A stretch of 64,000 nt of DNA from Desulfosarcina alkanivorans (GTDB lineage: Bacteria > Desulfobacterota > Desulfobacteria > Desulfobacterales > Desulfosarcinaceae). Location of the stretch: contig NZ_AP021874.1 of the NCBI RefSeq assembly GCF_009688945.1, forward strand, positions 3,472,001-3,536,000, read 5' to 3'. A program made the position numbers and the translations under genes. Below are positions 36,101-45,586 of the stretch, one piece after another (the stretch's first letter is position 1; every line of letters starts with the position of its first letter). The notes under the pieces were generated by a model. The model saw only the letters and a program-made list of their open reading frames with translations. It had not been told where the DNA came from and did not search any database.

Positions 36101-38858
36101 CATCGCCCGGACCGGCACCCCCTACAGGCTGGCCACGGAGGTCCCCGGCGATTACGCCGTCGACATCCATGACGCGGATGGCACACGGCTGGCCCGCCTC
36201 ACCTATTCCGTCGTGGGGCACGCCAACCTCACCGGACGCCTGGAAAAAGAAGCTGTGTTGCAGCTCAAGCTGGATAAAAACGACTACGCCCCCGGTGAGA
36301 CCATCGGCCTGAGCATCACGGCCCCTTACGTGGGCGCCGGGCTGATCAGCCTCGAAAGCGACCGGATGCACGCCTTCAAGTGGTTTGCCACCGACACGGA
36401 AAGCACCCTGGAGACCATCCGCCTGCCCGACCATTTGGAGGGCAACGCCTATGTCAACGTCTCCTTCGTGCGCGATGCCGGATCCCGGGAGATCTTCACC
36501 AGCCCGTTGAGCACAGCCGTGGCCCCCATCACCATCGATCGCAGCCGACGCCGTCTGGACGTGGCCCTGCAGGTAGATGATCGGGTGCGGCCGGGGCGGG
36601 CCATGACCATCGGCTACACCACCGCCCGACCGTCGCGGGTGGCGATCTTCGCCGTGGACGAGGGCATCCTTCAGGTGGCCGGCTACGGGACGCCGCAGCC
36701 CCTGGACCACTTCCTGCGCAAACGGGCCCTGGAGGTGACCACCCTGCAGATGCTGGACCTGATCCTGCCCGAATACGACCTGATCCGTGAATTCATGCCC
36801 AGCGGCGGCGGCGCCATGCGCAAGGCACTGGCCAGCAACCTGAACCCCTTCGCCCGCCGGACCGACACGCCGGCGGCCTTCTGGTCCGGCATCGTTGACG
36901 GCGGCCCCCGGGAACGAACGGTCTCCTTTGTGGTACCCGACACCTTTGCCGGGAACCTCAGGGTCATGGCCGTGGCGGTGGGCGATGATGCCGTCGGCAC
37001 GGCCACGGCGGACACCCTGGTGCGCGGCCCCTTCGTGCTTTCGCCCAGTGTGCTGCTCCAGGCCGCACCGGAGGACGAATTCACGGCGACGGTGGGCGTG
37101 GCCAACCTGGTGGAAGGCTCCGCAGAAAAGGCCGCCATCGACGTCAGGGTGCAGCCGTCGGAAAACCTGGAAATCGTCGGTGAAGACCGTGTCCGCCTGG
37201 TCGTCGACGAAGGGGGTGAAGGCCGGGCCGCTTTCAGGGTCCAGGCCGGTCGTTCTCCCGGCGCGGCCAGCCTCACGTTCCTTGCCCGACTGGGCGGGGA
37301 AGAGGGCCGCCGGACGGCCGGCCTCAGCATCCGGCCGGCCATGCCGTACCGCACCACCTTTGCCAGCGGCCATGCCGGGAACGGTTCGGTCGAGCTGTCC
37401 CCGTCCCGGCGCCTGTTGCCGGAATTGGCCGAGCAGCGGGCATCGGCATCGGCCAATCCCCTGGTACTGGTCGATGCGCTCACGGCCTATCTGGATCATT
37501 TTCCCCACGGCTGCACCGAGCAGGTGGTCAGCCAGGTGTTTCCCCTGGTGGGCCTGTTGTCCCACAAGGCCTATGGGTCCAACCTTACGGATATCGCCCG
37601 CCGCTTCAGTGTACTCATGGATCGGCTGCGGGAGCGGCAACTGGCCGACGGTGGTTTCAGCTTCTGGCCCGGCGGCCGTATCGCGGCCGACTTTCCCAGC
37701 GTCTACGTCATGCATTTTCTGATCGAGTCCCGGGAACTGGGCTACACGGTGCCGGCGGACATGCTGCGGCGGGGGACCGACTACCTGGATGAGGTGGCCT
37801 CCCGGGACACCGGTGACCTGGCGGCCGCCGGTGTCCGCGCCCAGGCCATCTACCTGCTCACCCGCATGGGCCGGACCACCACCAACCTGCTGGTCCACCT
37901 CCAGGAAACCCTGGAAAACAACCACACGGGCACCTGGGAAAAAGACCTGGCCGCCGTGTACATGGCCGCCACGTACCGGCTGCTGAAAATGGATGCAGAT
38001 GCCCGGCGGCTGGCGGGCCGCTACCGGATGGGCACCGTAAGCCATGTCCCTTCCGGTGACTTCAACCGGCCCTTGACGCGGGACGCCCAGGCGCTCTACC
38101 TGCTGTGCCGGCATTTTGAACGCCTGGCCCGGCAAGTCAGCGGCGATGATCTCCTGCGGCTGGTCGACCCCATCTTCCAGGGAGACTACAACACCATCGG
38201 GGCCAGCTACAGCATCCTGGCGCTGGGTGCCTACGGACGGCTGAACCAGCCGTTGATCGATGCAGAGACGGTCCGCTTCAGCGTCGACACCGCAGCCGGC
38301 GACCGGCGGTCGCCGGACAGCCGCCCGGCCCCTTTTCCGACGGCGGTCTACGGCGTGGATGTAAAGCACATCGCCATGGACGGCAGCGGCCCCCTGTTCT
38401 ACCTGAACGTCCAATCGGGCTTCGACCGAACGCTGCCCACCGAAGCCCTGCGCGACGGGCTTGAAATTCACCGGGAGTATACGGATGAGGCCGGCGAGGT
38501 GCTGGAGACCTTCACCCAGGGCCAGGAAGTCACGGTGCGCCTGCGCGTCCGCTCCCTGGAAAAACCGCGGGTGACCAACGTGGCCATCATCGACCTGCTG
38601 CCCGGCGGATGCGAGGTGATCCGCAGTTCGGTACCGCGGGAGGTCCGGGGATGGCAGGCGGACTATGTGGATGTACGCGAAGACCGCGTGATCTTTTACG
38701 GGTGGGTCGAAAACAGGGTCCGTGACCTGACCTACCGGGTCAAGGTGACGGCTCCGGGGGTGTTCACCGTGCCGCCGGCATTCGCCGAATCCATGTACGA
38801 CCGCCGTCTGCGGGCATCCACGGCCGCGGGCCGGGTGACAGTGACGCCCGCCCCATGA
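33129..38858 (+). CDS. Bacterial alpha-2-macroglobulin (YfhM-like)
   Basis: A large periplasmic protease trap anchored in the membrane. The 1909 residues carry an N-terminal membrane anchor (about 36-56, FWILILLLLALALGVGY) rather than a lipobox, a macroglobulin repeat series with RGQRGELNAFVFTDRGIYRPGETV typical of the MG domains, and the thioester motif GCTEQ near residue 1461, in which Cys and Gln form the internal thioester. E. coli YfhM is about 1650 residues. I start at the ATG at 33129, because the 61 codons upstream are not protein-like. It overlaps pbpC by four bases, the typical alpha-2-macroglobulin/PBP1C pair that guards and repairs the cell wall. Ribosome-site support is weak. Confidence 0.9.
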   Translation: MKTIARLMGLGLGRLSYTPPPWMSAINAFRRNRPAAFWILILLLLALALGVGYRLTIPGPLQVVAVIAPPGPPADGENPPPDPLVVQFDYAPDDRQPDRRLPEVEPGVARIDLIGKPVNGIRMSPAFPGRWQWTDDRSLEFRPEKAWPAGTRFRMDFPSGIFSPETRLKKDKNEFETPAFEASIESLEFYQDPTDSAVRRVVGTLFFSHPVDGQSLEDRLSMTMRPSGKGVQSTPEAVGVSVTYDDSRRQAYISSEPVSLPPQSNTMRLTVGKGLMPATGGKGTPAALTDTVLVPDRYSFLKVSEAGARIVPNDRQDPEQVITLTFTDEIDEDTLSEKLSVYLLPEFNRKRNVRYWKSPREVTGQELAASERLTLTAVPNERPASTTYHFVVDAPENRYLYLRIDENLTSVNGFVQAAFFDTVMAAPVYPRQVQLAGEGSLLTYSGRRHVGLTARGLTALKVTVGRLLPGQITHLVTQTGGDIRDPYFSNPGFKETNIADFSREIIDLKPLHPGRASYTAVDLSTRLPDGPSPFGLFFLSVEGWDKTRQRPVHGASDKRLILITDLGLIVKNNADGSHALFVQSLKTGRPVAGADVRLLGRNGLPLFRRTTGARGHVDIPVTRDFSDERQPCVYLVETATDTAFIPFAGHSRQIDYSRFDVGGVRARQGQRGELNAFVFTDRGIYRPGETVHMGMIVKNAPLDNVTGIPLEVVVRGPRHNTVKTEKIILPRKGFFDVTYATGATSNTGRYRVSLYLVRDNHTRDRLLGSAGFTVEEFVPDTMKLTSTLVDIPARGWTTADHLTARVALTNLFGAPARERRVQARISVQPAHFRFEAFSDYRFMDPFTDAAEKPLRLDETLAPAVTDADGLARFAIPLDRFREGTYQLDVFVEGFDPGGGRSVSAHNRTMISPLPHLVGFKSDGDLGFIHAGSDRRVDWIAISPHLTPLPLSGLTLRRMEIQHLSTLVKQANGTFKYQTVDRETTIDSRSFAIARTGTPYRLATEVPGDYAVDIHDADGTRLARLTYSVVGHANLTGRLEKEAVLQLKLDKNDYAPGETIGLSITAPYVGAGLISLESDRMHAFKWFATDTESTLETIRLPDHLEGNAYVNVSFVRDAGSREIFTSPLSTAVAPITIDRSRRRLDVALQVDDRVRPGRAMTIGYTTARPSRVAIFAVDEGILQVAGYGTPQPLDHFLRKRALEVTTLQMLDLILPEYDLIREFMPSGGGAMRKALASNLNPFARRTDTPAAFWSGIVDGGPRERTVSFVVPDTFAGNLRVMAVAVGDDAVGTATADTLVRGPFVLSPSVLLQAAPEDEFTATVGVANLVEGSAEKAAIDVRVQPSENLEIVGEDRVRLVVDEGGEGRAAFRVQAGRSPGAASLTFLARLGGEEGRRTAGLSIRPAMPYRTTFASGHAGNGSVELSPSRRLLPELAEQRASASANPLVLVDALTAYLDHFPHGCTEQVVSQVFPLVGLLSHKAYGSNLTDIARRFSVLMDRLRERQLADGGFSFWPGGRIAADFPSVYVMHFLIESRELGYTVPADMLRRGTDYLDEVASRDTGDLAAAGVRAQAIYLLTRMGRTTTNLLVHLQETLENNHTGTWEKDLAAVYMAATYRLLKMDADARRLAGRYRMGTVSHVPSGDFNRPLTRDAQALYLLCRHFERLARQVSGDDLLRLVDPIFQGDYNTIGASYSILALGAYGRLNQPLIDAETVRFSVDTAAGDRRSPDSRPAPFPTAVYGVDVKHIAMDGSGPLFYLNVQSGFDRTLPTEALRDGLEIHREYTDEAGEVLETFTQGQEVTVRLRVRSLEKPRVTNVAIIDLLPGGCEVIRSSVPREVRGWQADYVDVREDRVIFYGWVENRVRDLTYRVKVTAPGVFTVPPAFAESMYDRRLRASTAAGRVTVTPAP

Positions 38859-41185
38859 AACGCGCGGTGATTTGTCTGGCGGCGGTCATGGGGATGGCCG
38901 CCGCCGTCTGGCTGCTGTGCCCCCGACCGGCCCTTGACGATTACTACCCCCGGTCGCGGGCCTTTTACGACACCCACGGCCGCCTGCTGCGCCTGGCGCT
39001 GGCCGCCGACGACCGCTACCGCCTGCACTGCCCCCTCGACCGCATCTCCCCGCGGCTGGTGGAAGCCACCGTCCTTTACGAAGACAGGGATTTTTACCGT
39101 CACGCGGGCGTTGATCCGGCGGCCCTGGCCCGGGCCTTCTGGACCACTTACATCACACGGTCACGCCGGGTGGGCGCCTCCACCATCACCATGCAGGTGG
39201 CCCGGCTGCGCTGGCGTTTGCGCTCCGACACGATCAGCGGCAAGCTGCGGCAGATCCTGCGGGCCCTGCAACTGGCCCGCCACTATGAAAAAGAAGAGAT
39301 CCTGGAAGCCTATCTGAACCTGGCCCCCTACGGGGGCAACATCGAGGGCGTCCAGGCGGCCAGTCTGATCTATTTCAACAAGCCCGCCGGCCAGCTGAGC
39401 CTGCCTGAAGCCCTGACCCTGGCCGTGGTGCCCCAGAACCCCGTTCACCGAAATCCGGCCAACCCGGAGGGGTTCCAGCACCTGCTGGCCGCGCGGAAAC
39501 GCCTTTTCGAACGCTGGCTGCGGTCCCACCCCCGGGACCGCGGCCTGAGCGCCTTTTTTGAACTGCCCATGGCGGTGCGCCGTTCGGCGCAATTGCCCTT
39601 TGAAGCCCCCCATTTCGTCGACCACATCGACGCGGGCAGATGGCGGCCAGGAGGCGGCAGCCTCCACACCACCCTCGATCTGAACCGGCAACAGACGATG
39701 GAAAGGATCCTCCGCGGACATGTGGCACGGCGCGCCGACGAAGGCATCACCAATGCGGCCGCCCTGGCGCTGGACACCCGCACCATGGCGATATCGGCCA
39801 TGGTGGGCTCGGCGGATTTTTTTAATGACGGCATCCATGGCCAGGTAAACGGTGCAACGGCCAGGCGGTCGCCGGGCTCGACGCTCAAACCCTTTGTCTA
39901 CGCCCTGGCCATGGATCAGGGGGTGATTCACCCCGCCAGCCTGATGAAGGACTCACCCCGGCGCTACGGCGGGTTCACCCCCGAAAATTTCGACCAGCGT
40001 TTTTTGGGTCCCGTTTCGGCCCACGACGCCCTGATTCTCAGCCGCAACCTGCCGGCAGCCGACCTGCAGTCACGGCTGGCCGCTCCGGGGTTCCACGGGT
40101 TTTTGAAACGGGCGGAAATCGGCAAGCTCGAACCGGCGGCATTTTATGGGCTGGCCCTCTCCCTGGGGGGCGTCGAGGTGACCATGCTGGAACTGGCCCG
40201 GCTTTATGCAGCATTGGCCAATGGCGGCCGATTGAGGCCCATCCGCATGCTCAAGGGACAGGACACGGAAACGCCTGCACAACGGATCCTGAGCCCGGAG
40301 GCCAGCTTTTTGGTACTGGACATTCTCAAAGACACCCCCCCGCCGGAGAGCCACCGGGTGCCGCGGTCGGTGGCGGCTGGCAACCAGGTGGCCTGGAAAA
40401 CCGGCACCTCCCATGGATTCCGGGACGCCTGGGCCGTGGGTGTGTGCGGCGACATGGTCGTTGCCGTGTGGGTGGGCAATTTCAACGGACAGGGCAACCG
40501 GGCTTTTGTCGGCCGCACCGCCGCCGGTCCCCTGCTCTTCGACCTGCTGGAGGCACTGGTGCCCGAACGGGGATGGACCGTGTCGGATTCGGTTGACCGC
40601 GATCGGTTGAACCTCAAACGCATCGATGTGTGTGCCGCCACCGGGGCGTTGCCCGGCCGATATTGCACCCATACCCAAAAAAGCGAATTCATTCCCGGGG
40701 TGTCGCCCATCCGGGTCTGCACGGTCCATCGGGCGGTCCCCGTGGCGCTTGCCACGGGACGTCGGGCCTGCCGGCACATCCCCGGCCGGACGCGGATGGC
40801 GGTCTTCGAATTCTGGCCCTCGGACCTGCAGGCCATTTTCCACGCAGCAGGCATTTCGCTCAAAGGGCCGCCGCCCTATGCCCGTGACTGCGGCCTCGAC
40901 CAGCAGGCCGCCACCGGACACGCCCCGGTGATCACCTCGCCCCAGGCCGAACTGGTTTACACTGTCATAGGCGACCCTCCCCAGAACCCGGGGATCCCCT
41001 TCAGCGCCGTTTCCGATGGGGATGTCCGGCAGCTTTACTGGTTTGTGGGCAACCGGTATGTCGGCATTTCCCGCCCCGGCCAGCCGTTCATATGGCAGGC
41101 CCAGAGCGGAACATTCGACATCCGTGTGGTCGACGACCATGGCCGGGCCGCCCGGGCTGGGTTGACGGTAGCGATGGTGCCCTGA
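38855..41185 (+). CDS. pbpC: Penicillin-binding protein 1C (bifunctional)
   Basis: A peptidoglycan glycosyltransferase/transpeptidase of the inner membrane. The 776 residues begin with a membrane anchor, followed by the GT51 domain with EDRDFYRHAGVDPAALARAF and STITMQVARL. The transpeptidase has the SxxK active serine in SPGSTLKPF near residue 340 and KTGTSHGFRDAW near 515. The last 90 residues match the BiPBP_C domain of PBP1C. All catalytic motifs are present. Overlaps the alpha-2-macroglobulin gene (ATGA), so the two are co-translated. Confidence 0.93.
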   Translation: MKRAVICLAAVMGMAAAVWLLCPRPALDDYYPRSRAFYDTHGRLLRLALAADDRYRLHCPLDRISPRLVEATVLYEDRDFYRHAGVDPAALARAFWTTYITRSRRVGASTITMQVARLRWRLRSDTISGKLRQILRALQLARHYEKEEILEAYLNLAPYGGNIEGVQAASLIYFNKPAGQLSLPEALTLAVVPQNPVHRNPANPEGFQHLLAARKRLFERWLRSHPRDRGLSAFFELPMAVRRSAQLPFEAPHFVDHIDAGRWRPGGGSLHTTLDLNRQQTMERILRGHVARRADEGITNAAALALDTRTMAISAMVGSADFFNDGIHGQVNGATARRSPGSTLKPFVYALAMDQGVIHPASLMKDSPRRYGGFTPENFDQRFLGPVSAHDALILSRNLPAADLQSRLAAPGFHGFLKRAEIGKLEPAAFYGLALSLGGVEVTMLELARLYAALANGGRLRPIRMLKGQDTETPAQRILSPEASFLVLDILKDTPPPESHRVPRSVAAGNQVAWKTGTSHGFRDAWAVGVCGDMVVAVWVGNFNGQGNRAFVGRTAAGPLLFDLLEALVPERGWTVSDSVDRDRLNLKRIDVCAATGALPGRYCTHTQKSEFIPGVSPIRVCTVHRAVPVALATGRRACRHIPGRTRMAVFEFWPSDLQAIFHAAGISLKGPPPYARDCGLDQQAATGHAPVITSPQAELVYTVIGDPPQNPGIPFSAVSDGDVRQLYWFVGNRYVGISRPGQPFIWQAQSGTFDIRVVDDHGRAARAGLTVAMVP

Positions 41186-41462
41186 TTCAATTATTTTCCA
41201 TGATCCCGGAATGACGGTGGATGGCGGGAGAATGCATCGGCCGGTTAAGACCCCGGCTGGTCATTGCGGGCGGACCTTTTCCGGATGCATCATTGACGGC
41301 AACAACTCCCGTGATAATCAGCTGCATTCAGAAAAAATGGTTGAGGCTGATATTTTCTTTGAGAAACAGGTGCAGCGGAATGACGATAAAAAGGGGAAAG
41401 GTAATGGCGATCCGCAAAAGATGGATGGGCGCGCCAAAAGTCGCGTTTCAGACGAATTCCTG
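41186..41462. other. Convergent gap between pbpC and the cold-shock gene
   Basis: Nothing gene-like on either strand; small frames present lack ribosome sites. No plus-strand terminator with a T-tract was found for pbpC. Confidence 0.35.
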
Positions 41463-41505
41463 AAAAAAACCGGGGCATCCTGCAATGGTTGACAGGGTGC
41501 CCCGG
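41463..41505 (-). terminator. Intrinsic terminator of the cold-shock gene
   Basis: On the minus strand CCGGGGCACCCTG (41505-41493), a 10-base loop and CAGGATGCCCCGG (41482-41470) form a 13-pair stem with one mismatch, followed by seven T residues (41469-41463). It lies 21 bases past the stop codon. Confidence 0.9.
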
Positions 41506-41526
41506 CTTGGATTCGACGCGATGGAA

Positions 41527-41730
41527 TCAGGTTGTTTTTTTTACATTCTTGGCTTCAGGCCCGCGGTCGCTCTCCTCCACATCGAACATGACCATGTCCC
41601 CCTCGGACAGGGTCTTGAATCCCGACATGTCGATGGCGGAAAAGTGGACAAAGATGTCCCGGCCCTCTTGTTCGTTGATAAAGCCATACCCCTTTTTGTC
41701 ATTGAACCATTTAACTGTTCCGTTCGCCAA
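41527..41730 (-). CDS. Cold-shock protein (CspA family)
   Basis: A small nucleic-acid chaperone. The 67 residues contain the RNP1 motif KGYGFINEQ and RNP2 motif DIFVHFSAI in one cold-shock domain, beginning [11 protein letters not shown]. The start codon is TTG (41728-41730), selected by GGAGG eight bases upstream and by the position of the domain. A long leader (about 135 bases from the promoter candidate) is typical of csp genes. It ends at a strong terminator. Confidence 0.93.
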   Translation of the reverse strand: MANGTVKWFNDKKGYGFINEQEGRDIFVHFSAIDMSGFKTLSEGDMVMFDVEESDRGPEAKNVKKTT

Positions 41731-41871
41731 AACACTGACCTCCTCTTCTCGAAAGTTCCCCTCCTAAATGTCCCTTTGCCTTAGTAGACGATACGCCGGC
41801 ACATGGAAGATTGTCGCTCAGAAGATGTCAGTTCAGGGGGTTGCGGTTGCCAAGATATCATCCGAGAAAAA

Positions 41872-41900
41872 TCATTAGCCAATGAAATATTCCTTGTCAA
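41872..41900 (-). promoter_or_regulatory. Promoter candidate for the cold-shock gene
   Basis: On the minus strand TTGACA (41900-41895), 17 bases, TAATGA (41877-41872). It would start a transcript with a leader of about 135 bases, as known for cspA genes. Confidence 0.45.
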
Positions 41901-41908
41901 GAGAAAAA

Positions 41909-42895
41909 CTACAGTGGAAACCGTTGAATATCCGCGTGTTCCTTCAGCTTCTCAAGGTAGGCATCGATCTTTTTCCCTTCCTCTTCCTGGCGCAGGCGTT
42001 TGGAAATGGCCTCCTTAACATCGTTGAACGCCATGGTCTGCTCCGCCTGGTGCTCGGTTGCGCGGATCAGGTGATAGCCGAATCGGGTTTTCACCACATC
42101 ACTCGTCTGGCCGGGCTCGAGGGCAAAGGCGGCGTCGGAGAACGGTGGAACCATCTGTTCCCGGCTGAAAAAACCCAGGTCGCCCCCTTTGGCCTTGCTG
42201 GGGCAGTCCGAATATTCCTGGGCCAGGGCAGCAAAGTTCTCCCCATTGTCGACACGTGCCTTCAGCCCCTGAATCGTGGCCAGGGCGCTGGCCTGCTTGG
42301 TTTCATCGGCATTTTCAGGCACCTGTACAAGGATGTGGGAGGCCTTCACCTGCTCCGGTTTGCGGAACAGGTTGGGGTTCTCGTCGTAGAAAGTACGGAC
42401 CTGCTGGTCAGATACGGAAACCTTCTGGAGGACCGCTTTATCGATGAGGGCTTTGATGGTCAGCCCCTTTCTCATCTGACCTTTGAGCATCTCCTCGGAA
42501 AACCCCATTTCCGTCAGGGCCTTCTGGTAGCCCGCCTCATCCTTGAATGCAGCCTTGAATTCGTCCAGGGCTTTGGCCACGAGGCTGTCTTTGACGTCGA
42601 TCCCCATGGATTGGGACTGCTGCAGCAGCAAGGTGCGGTTGATCAGGGTTTCGCGGATGTCCCCCTCGTAGCGTTTCAGTTGATCGTCATTGACGGGACG
42701 GCCCTGGCGGGCCAGTTTCAGCGAGACCAGTTTCATTTCGCGATCCAGGTCCTTGCGAAGGACGTCGGCATCATTGACCCGGGCGATCCGTCCGGCAGGT
42801 ACGTCTGCGGCTACCATCGTTTCGGGAACGAGCAGGGCGGTCGCCATCAGGGTAATGGCGGCGACCATAACGGTTTTGAGCATATCAAAGGTCAT
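41909..42895 (-). CDS. Parvulin-type peptidyl-prolyl isomerase (SurA/PpiD-like), exported
   Basis: A periplasmic folding helper. The 328 residues begin with a signal peptide (MLKTVMVAAITLMATALLVPETMVAA), then a SurA_N-like helical region (about 40-170) and a rotamase domain (about 180-290) with VKASHILVQVPE, GGDLGFFSREQMVPPFSDAAFAL and FGYHLIRATE, the parvulin signatures. GGAGAAATTG precedes the ATG at 42893-42895; a TTG three bases upstream is not needed. Only one rotamase domain is present, whereas SurA has two, so it is nearer to PrsA/PpiC-like chaperones. Confidence 0.88.
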   Translation of the reverse strand: MTFDMLKTVMVAAITLMATALLVPETMVAADVPAGRIARVNDADVLRKDLDREMKLVSLKLARQGRPVNDDQLKRYEGDIRETLINRTLLLQQSQSMGIDVKDSLVAKALDEFKAAFKDEAGYQKALTEMGFSEEMLKGQMRKGLTIKALIDKAVLQKVSVSDQQVRTFYDENPNLFRKPEQVKASHILVQVPENADETKQASALATIQGLKARVDNGENFAALAQEYSDCPSKAKGGDLGFFSREQMVPPFSDAAFALEPGQTSDVVKTRFGYHLIRATEHQAEQTMAFNDVKEAISKRLRQEEEGKKIDAYLEKLKEHADIQRFPL

Positions 42896-43097
42896 CAATT
42901 TCTCCTTTTAGGGTTGGGGGATGTCAATACCCCGGATGCCGGCCGATGGTAATCACCCCGTTGTCGGCCGGCATGGGTTGTCACGTGAAGGATGCGGGTC
43001 ATCCGGCACGAAATGGATTTCGGCGTCATGGTTAACATTTTTCGCACAACACCGGGCGGTCTTTTCCTGCAGCCATCGCTGCACATCGTCCGCCATG

Positions 43098-43964
43098 TCA
43101 TTCTATTGAAGCATTATTCCGGGGCGACGGACCGGTTCCGGTCATGCTCACCAATTCTCCTGAGAAGCTGCCCACGATCACCTTGCTTTTCAATTTTACC
43201 GGCAGGCGGCGATGGTCCGCAGTCACCCATAGCTGAATTTTGGCATCCGGGCTTTTCTCGAAAACACCCCCGACATGGGCCAGGTCCGGTTCAATGAGAA
43301 GGGTGTCAAAAATTCCTGCCGGGACCCGTATCCTTTCCCGCCGGACCACATCTGCGGCACCCAGTACGTGTTTTTTTCCATCGGTCACCGCCCGCTGGAT
43401 ACGGCCGCCCACGACCAGGTCCATCGACCGGGACCAGTAGAAAATGGACAGGGGATCAAAGGTGCCGACCGAGATGGGTACCGGTTCCCGGGCCTGGCCC
43501 CTGTTGACGTATTGGGCCGTCATCGCCTCCCAGTCGAAGGAAACGGTGATGTCCCGCCGGGTTCGGCCCTCATGCTGCTTTTTGCGGTACAGCAGCGACT
43601 GGCTCATCGTAACGTCAGACCACGCATCGACGCGGTCCCGGATCATGTAAAAGGCGTCTATAAAGCCATTGGACCGGGCTGTCAAAACAAAATGATAGGC
43701 GTCGATCCCTGCCATATGCTCCTGGGGCAGCACTTCCAGGACCGCTTCGCCGGCCGGGATAATGGTCCATTTCAGGGCAAAGGTCAGTCGTTCACCCGGT
43801 TTGAACGCCTGGCCGGCCGGCATCGGCGGATCATCGGGCCATGCGGTGCCGGCAACTGACAGCCAGACGACGGCAGCCAGCCAAACGGCAGCCAGACCGT
43901 GGCCGGAAGCCGCAATCGGTTCCCGGTCCACCGTTCGATCGGATCTGGGGTTTTTCCTTGTCAT
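43098..43964 (-). CDS. DUF3108-domain protein, exported
   Basis: The 288 residues start with a long positively charged n-region and a hydrophobic segment (AAVWLAAVVWLSVAGTAWPDD) that acts as a signal or anchor. The rest is the DUF3108 beta-rich fold (AFKPGERLTFALKWTIIPAGEAVLEV near the start, QLWVTADHRRLPVKLKSKV near the end). The family's function is unknown, though members are predicted periplasmic. Thirty bases separate it from the nucleoside-recognition gene upstream, so they may be co-transcribed. Confidence 0.8.
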   Translation of the reverse strand: MTRKNPRSDRTVDREPIAASGHGLAAVWLAAVVWLSVAGTAWPDDPPMPAGQAFKPGERLTFALKWTIIPAGEAVLEVLPQEHMAGIDAYHFVLTARSNGFIDAFYMIRDRVDAWSDVTMSQSLLYRKKQHEGRTRRDITVSFDWEAMTAQYVNRGQAREPVPISVGTFDPLSIFYWSRSMDLVVGGRIQRAVTDGKKHVLGAADVVRRERIRVPAGIFDTLLIEPDLAHVGGVFEKSPDAKIQLWVTADHRRLPVKLKSKVIVGSFSGELVSMTGTGPSPRNNASIE

Positions 43965-43994
43965 GGTAACGTCTGAGTATGGCGTGCTCTGATT

Positions 43995-44966
43995 TCAGCG
44001 GCCGTCGACGGGTGCTGAACGCATCGTTACGGGCCGGCGACGTTTTTTCGTCCATTGCCATAGCCGGTAGGCGTGCGTAAAGGCCATGGCGGCGACCAGC
44101 CGGGGAACCCACAGCCAGAACGGATGAATGCCCAGGGGCAGGAACAGCGACGGGTCTTCGACGATGGCATGGTTGATGCCGATGGACACGTGCAGGGGCT
44201 TGAGTTGTTCCGATGGAAGCCGTCGATCCCGGGTTTCGTCCACGATGACCGCGCCGCCGTAGGTGATCCCGAAAACCGCGGCCGTCATCCACAGCATGCC
44301 CACCTGCCGATCCAGGCCCAACAGCCCCAGAAAAGGTTCGATGAAGCGCATCACCTTTTCAATGAGGTGGTACTGCTTGAGCATTTCCATGAATATCATC
44401 AGGCCCGTGATGATGATCATTATTTTCAGACTCAACCAGCCCATGGCCGCCGCCCACCCTTTCATGGCCGGCCAGAACTCAGCAGGGGGTGCCGCCGACG
44501 GGCCGCCGACGGATTTCTGAACCGTTTCCGGCCCCAGCATCCAACCCACCATGGTGACGGTCAGCACAGCAGCCACCAGCCGGACAGAGGTGGCCATCCA
44601 TGCGGGGCAGCCGGACTGGTGCTGCACCACGCCTTCCTGAATCAGACTGTGGGCGATGAGCAAAAACACCGCGATCAGGGTCATCTGGTCGACGGTAAAC
44701 GGCAGGACCGACATGGCGGCAATGGCACCGTAAATGCCGGTCAGCAGTCCGGCCAGCAGCGGCAGTGCGGCCATGGCCGGCAGATGGATCGCGCCCATCA
44801 GCGGTTCCAGAAACCCGTCCATACGGATGAGCCAGCCGGAATAATCCAGCAGAAACGTGGCAAAGGAGACCGGCAGGATAATCTTTAACATCCATACAAA
44901 TCCCCGCCACCCTTTGACGGCACCACGTTGAAGAATCGTTTTATGGGAAGGCGGAATCAAAGTCAC
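43995..44966 (-). CDS. Nucleoside-recognition (Gate)-domain membrane protein
   Basis: The 323 residues contain about seven membrane helices and a Gate domain (GFVWMLKIILPVSFATFLLDY at the start, AAVFGITYGGAVIVDETRDR in the second half), as in SpmA/YjiH-like proteins. The function is uncertain (possible nucleoside or ion passage). The start is a GTG with AGGA upstream. Members of this family often come as split or paired Gate proteins; here both halves appear in one chain. Confidence 0.75.
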   Translation of the reverse strand: MTLIPPSHKTILQRGAVKGWRGFVWMLKIILPVSFATFLLDYSGWLIRMDGFLEPLMGAIHLPAMAALPLLAGLLTGIYGAIAAMSVLPFTVDQMTLIAVFLLIAHSLIQEGVVQHQSGCPAWMATSVRLVAAVLTVTMVGWMLGPETVQKSVGGPSAAPPAEFWPAMKGWAAAMGWLSLKIMIIITGLMIFMEMLKQYHLIEKVMRFIEPFLGLLGLDRQVGMLWMTAAVFGITYGGAVIVDETRDRRLPSEQLKPLHVSIGINHAIVEDPSLFLPLGIHPFWLWVPRLVAAMAFTHAYRLWQWTKKRRRPVTMRSAPVDGR

Positions 44967-45105
44967 GGCAGCATTCCTGTCAAGTAAACGTTTTCGATAA
45001 CAGTTCTGGATCCGGTTCTATATCACAGTTTGATGGGCAGGGCACGGATTGAAATGCATGCGGGCGCAGCGGGAAAAACGGCCGTAACGCATCCGGCAGA
45101 AGCGA

Positions 45106-45582
45106 TCACGGCATCAGGTAGAATCCCAGGGCGGGGTCGTCCGGCTCGTTGGGGTGAAAGGAGGCCCCCACAAAAAGGCCGCTGACATTGCGGACGATGA
45201 CGCGTTTTTCCATGGGCGTCCGCTTGCGGTCGTCAAGGCGGAATTCGATCAGCAGGGTAGCCCCGATGGGAAAGGCACGGGGAACGGTCATTTTCAATTT
45301 CAAGCCGGTTGTGGAGATATCCACCACCTTCACCAGGCCGGTGTCCTCGGCGCCCCTTTCTCCCAGCAGGGTGAATCTCCCCGGCAGATCGGAACCTTTG
45401 CGATATTGCTTCCGCTTTTCCAGCTGGCATCGGAATTGGTGGCCGCAGGTACAGGTGCAATTGACCATGATCTTCTTTTCGGTCGTGGCATACTGACTCA
45501 CATCCGCTGTTTTGGCCTTACCGCACTGGGGGCAATTGAAGGTAGCGGTGTTGCTGCTGGAGATGAATACGATCTGGTCCAT
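45106..45582 (-). CDS. PilZ-domain protein with N-terminal zinc-ribbon-like segment
   Basis: A probable cyclic-di-GMP receptor. The 158 residues begin MDQIVFISSS and carry four cysteines as CPQC and CTCTCG, a likely zinc ribbon. The PilZ part has the RxxxR motif in KRKQYRK and DISTTG (D/N-x-S-x-x-G) about 45 residues later, both needed to bind c-di-GMP. I use the ATG at 45582; the open frame upstream runs into rseC and is not protein-like. It lies five bases after rseC. Confidence 0.8.
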   Translation of the reverse strand: MDQIVFISSSNTATFNCPQCGKAKTADVSQYATTEKKIMVNCTCTCGHQFRCQLEKRKQYRKGSDLPGRFTLLGERGAEDTGLVKVVDISTTGLKLKMTVPRAFPIGATLLIEFRLDDRKRTPMEKRVIVRNVSGLFVGASFHPNEPDDPALGFYLMP

Positions 45583-45586
45583 AGGA

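Noticed and set aside
35859-38471. 870-codon minus frame opposite the alpha-2-macroglobulin gene
   Set aside because: The plus-strand gene has a membrane anchor, MG repeats and a thioester motif; the minus product has no recognisable domain and reflects codon bias.
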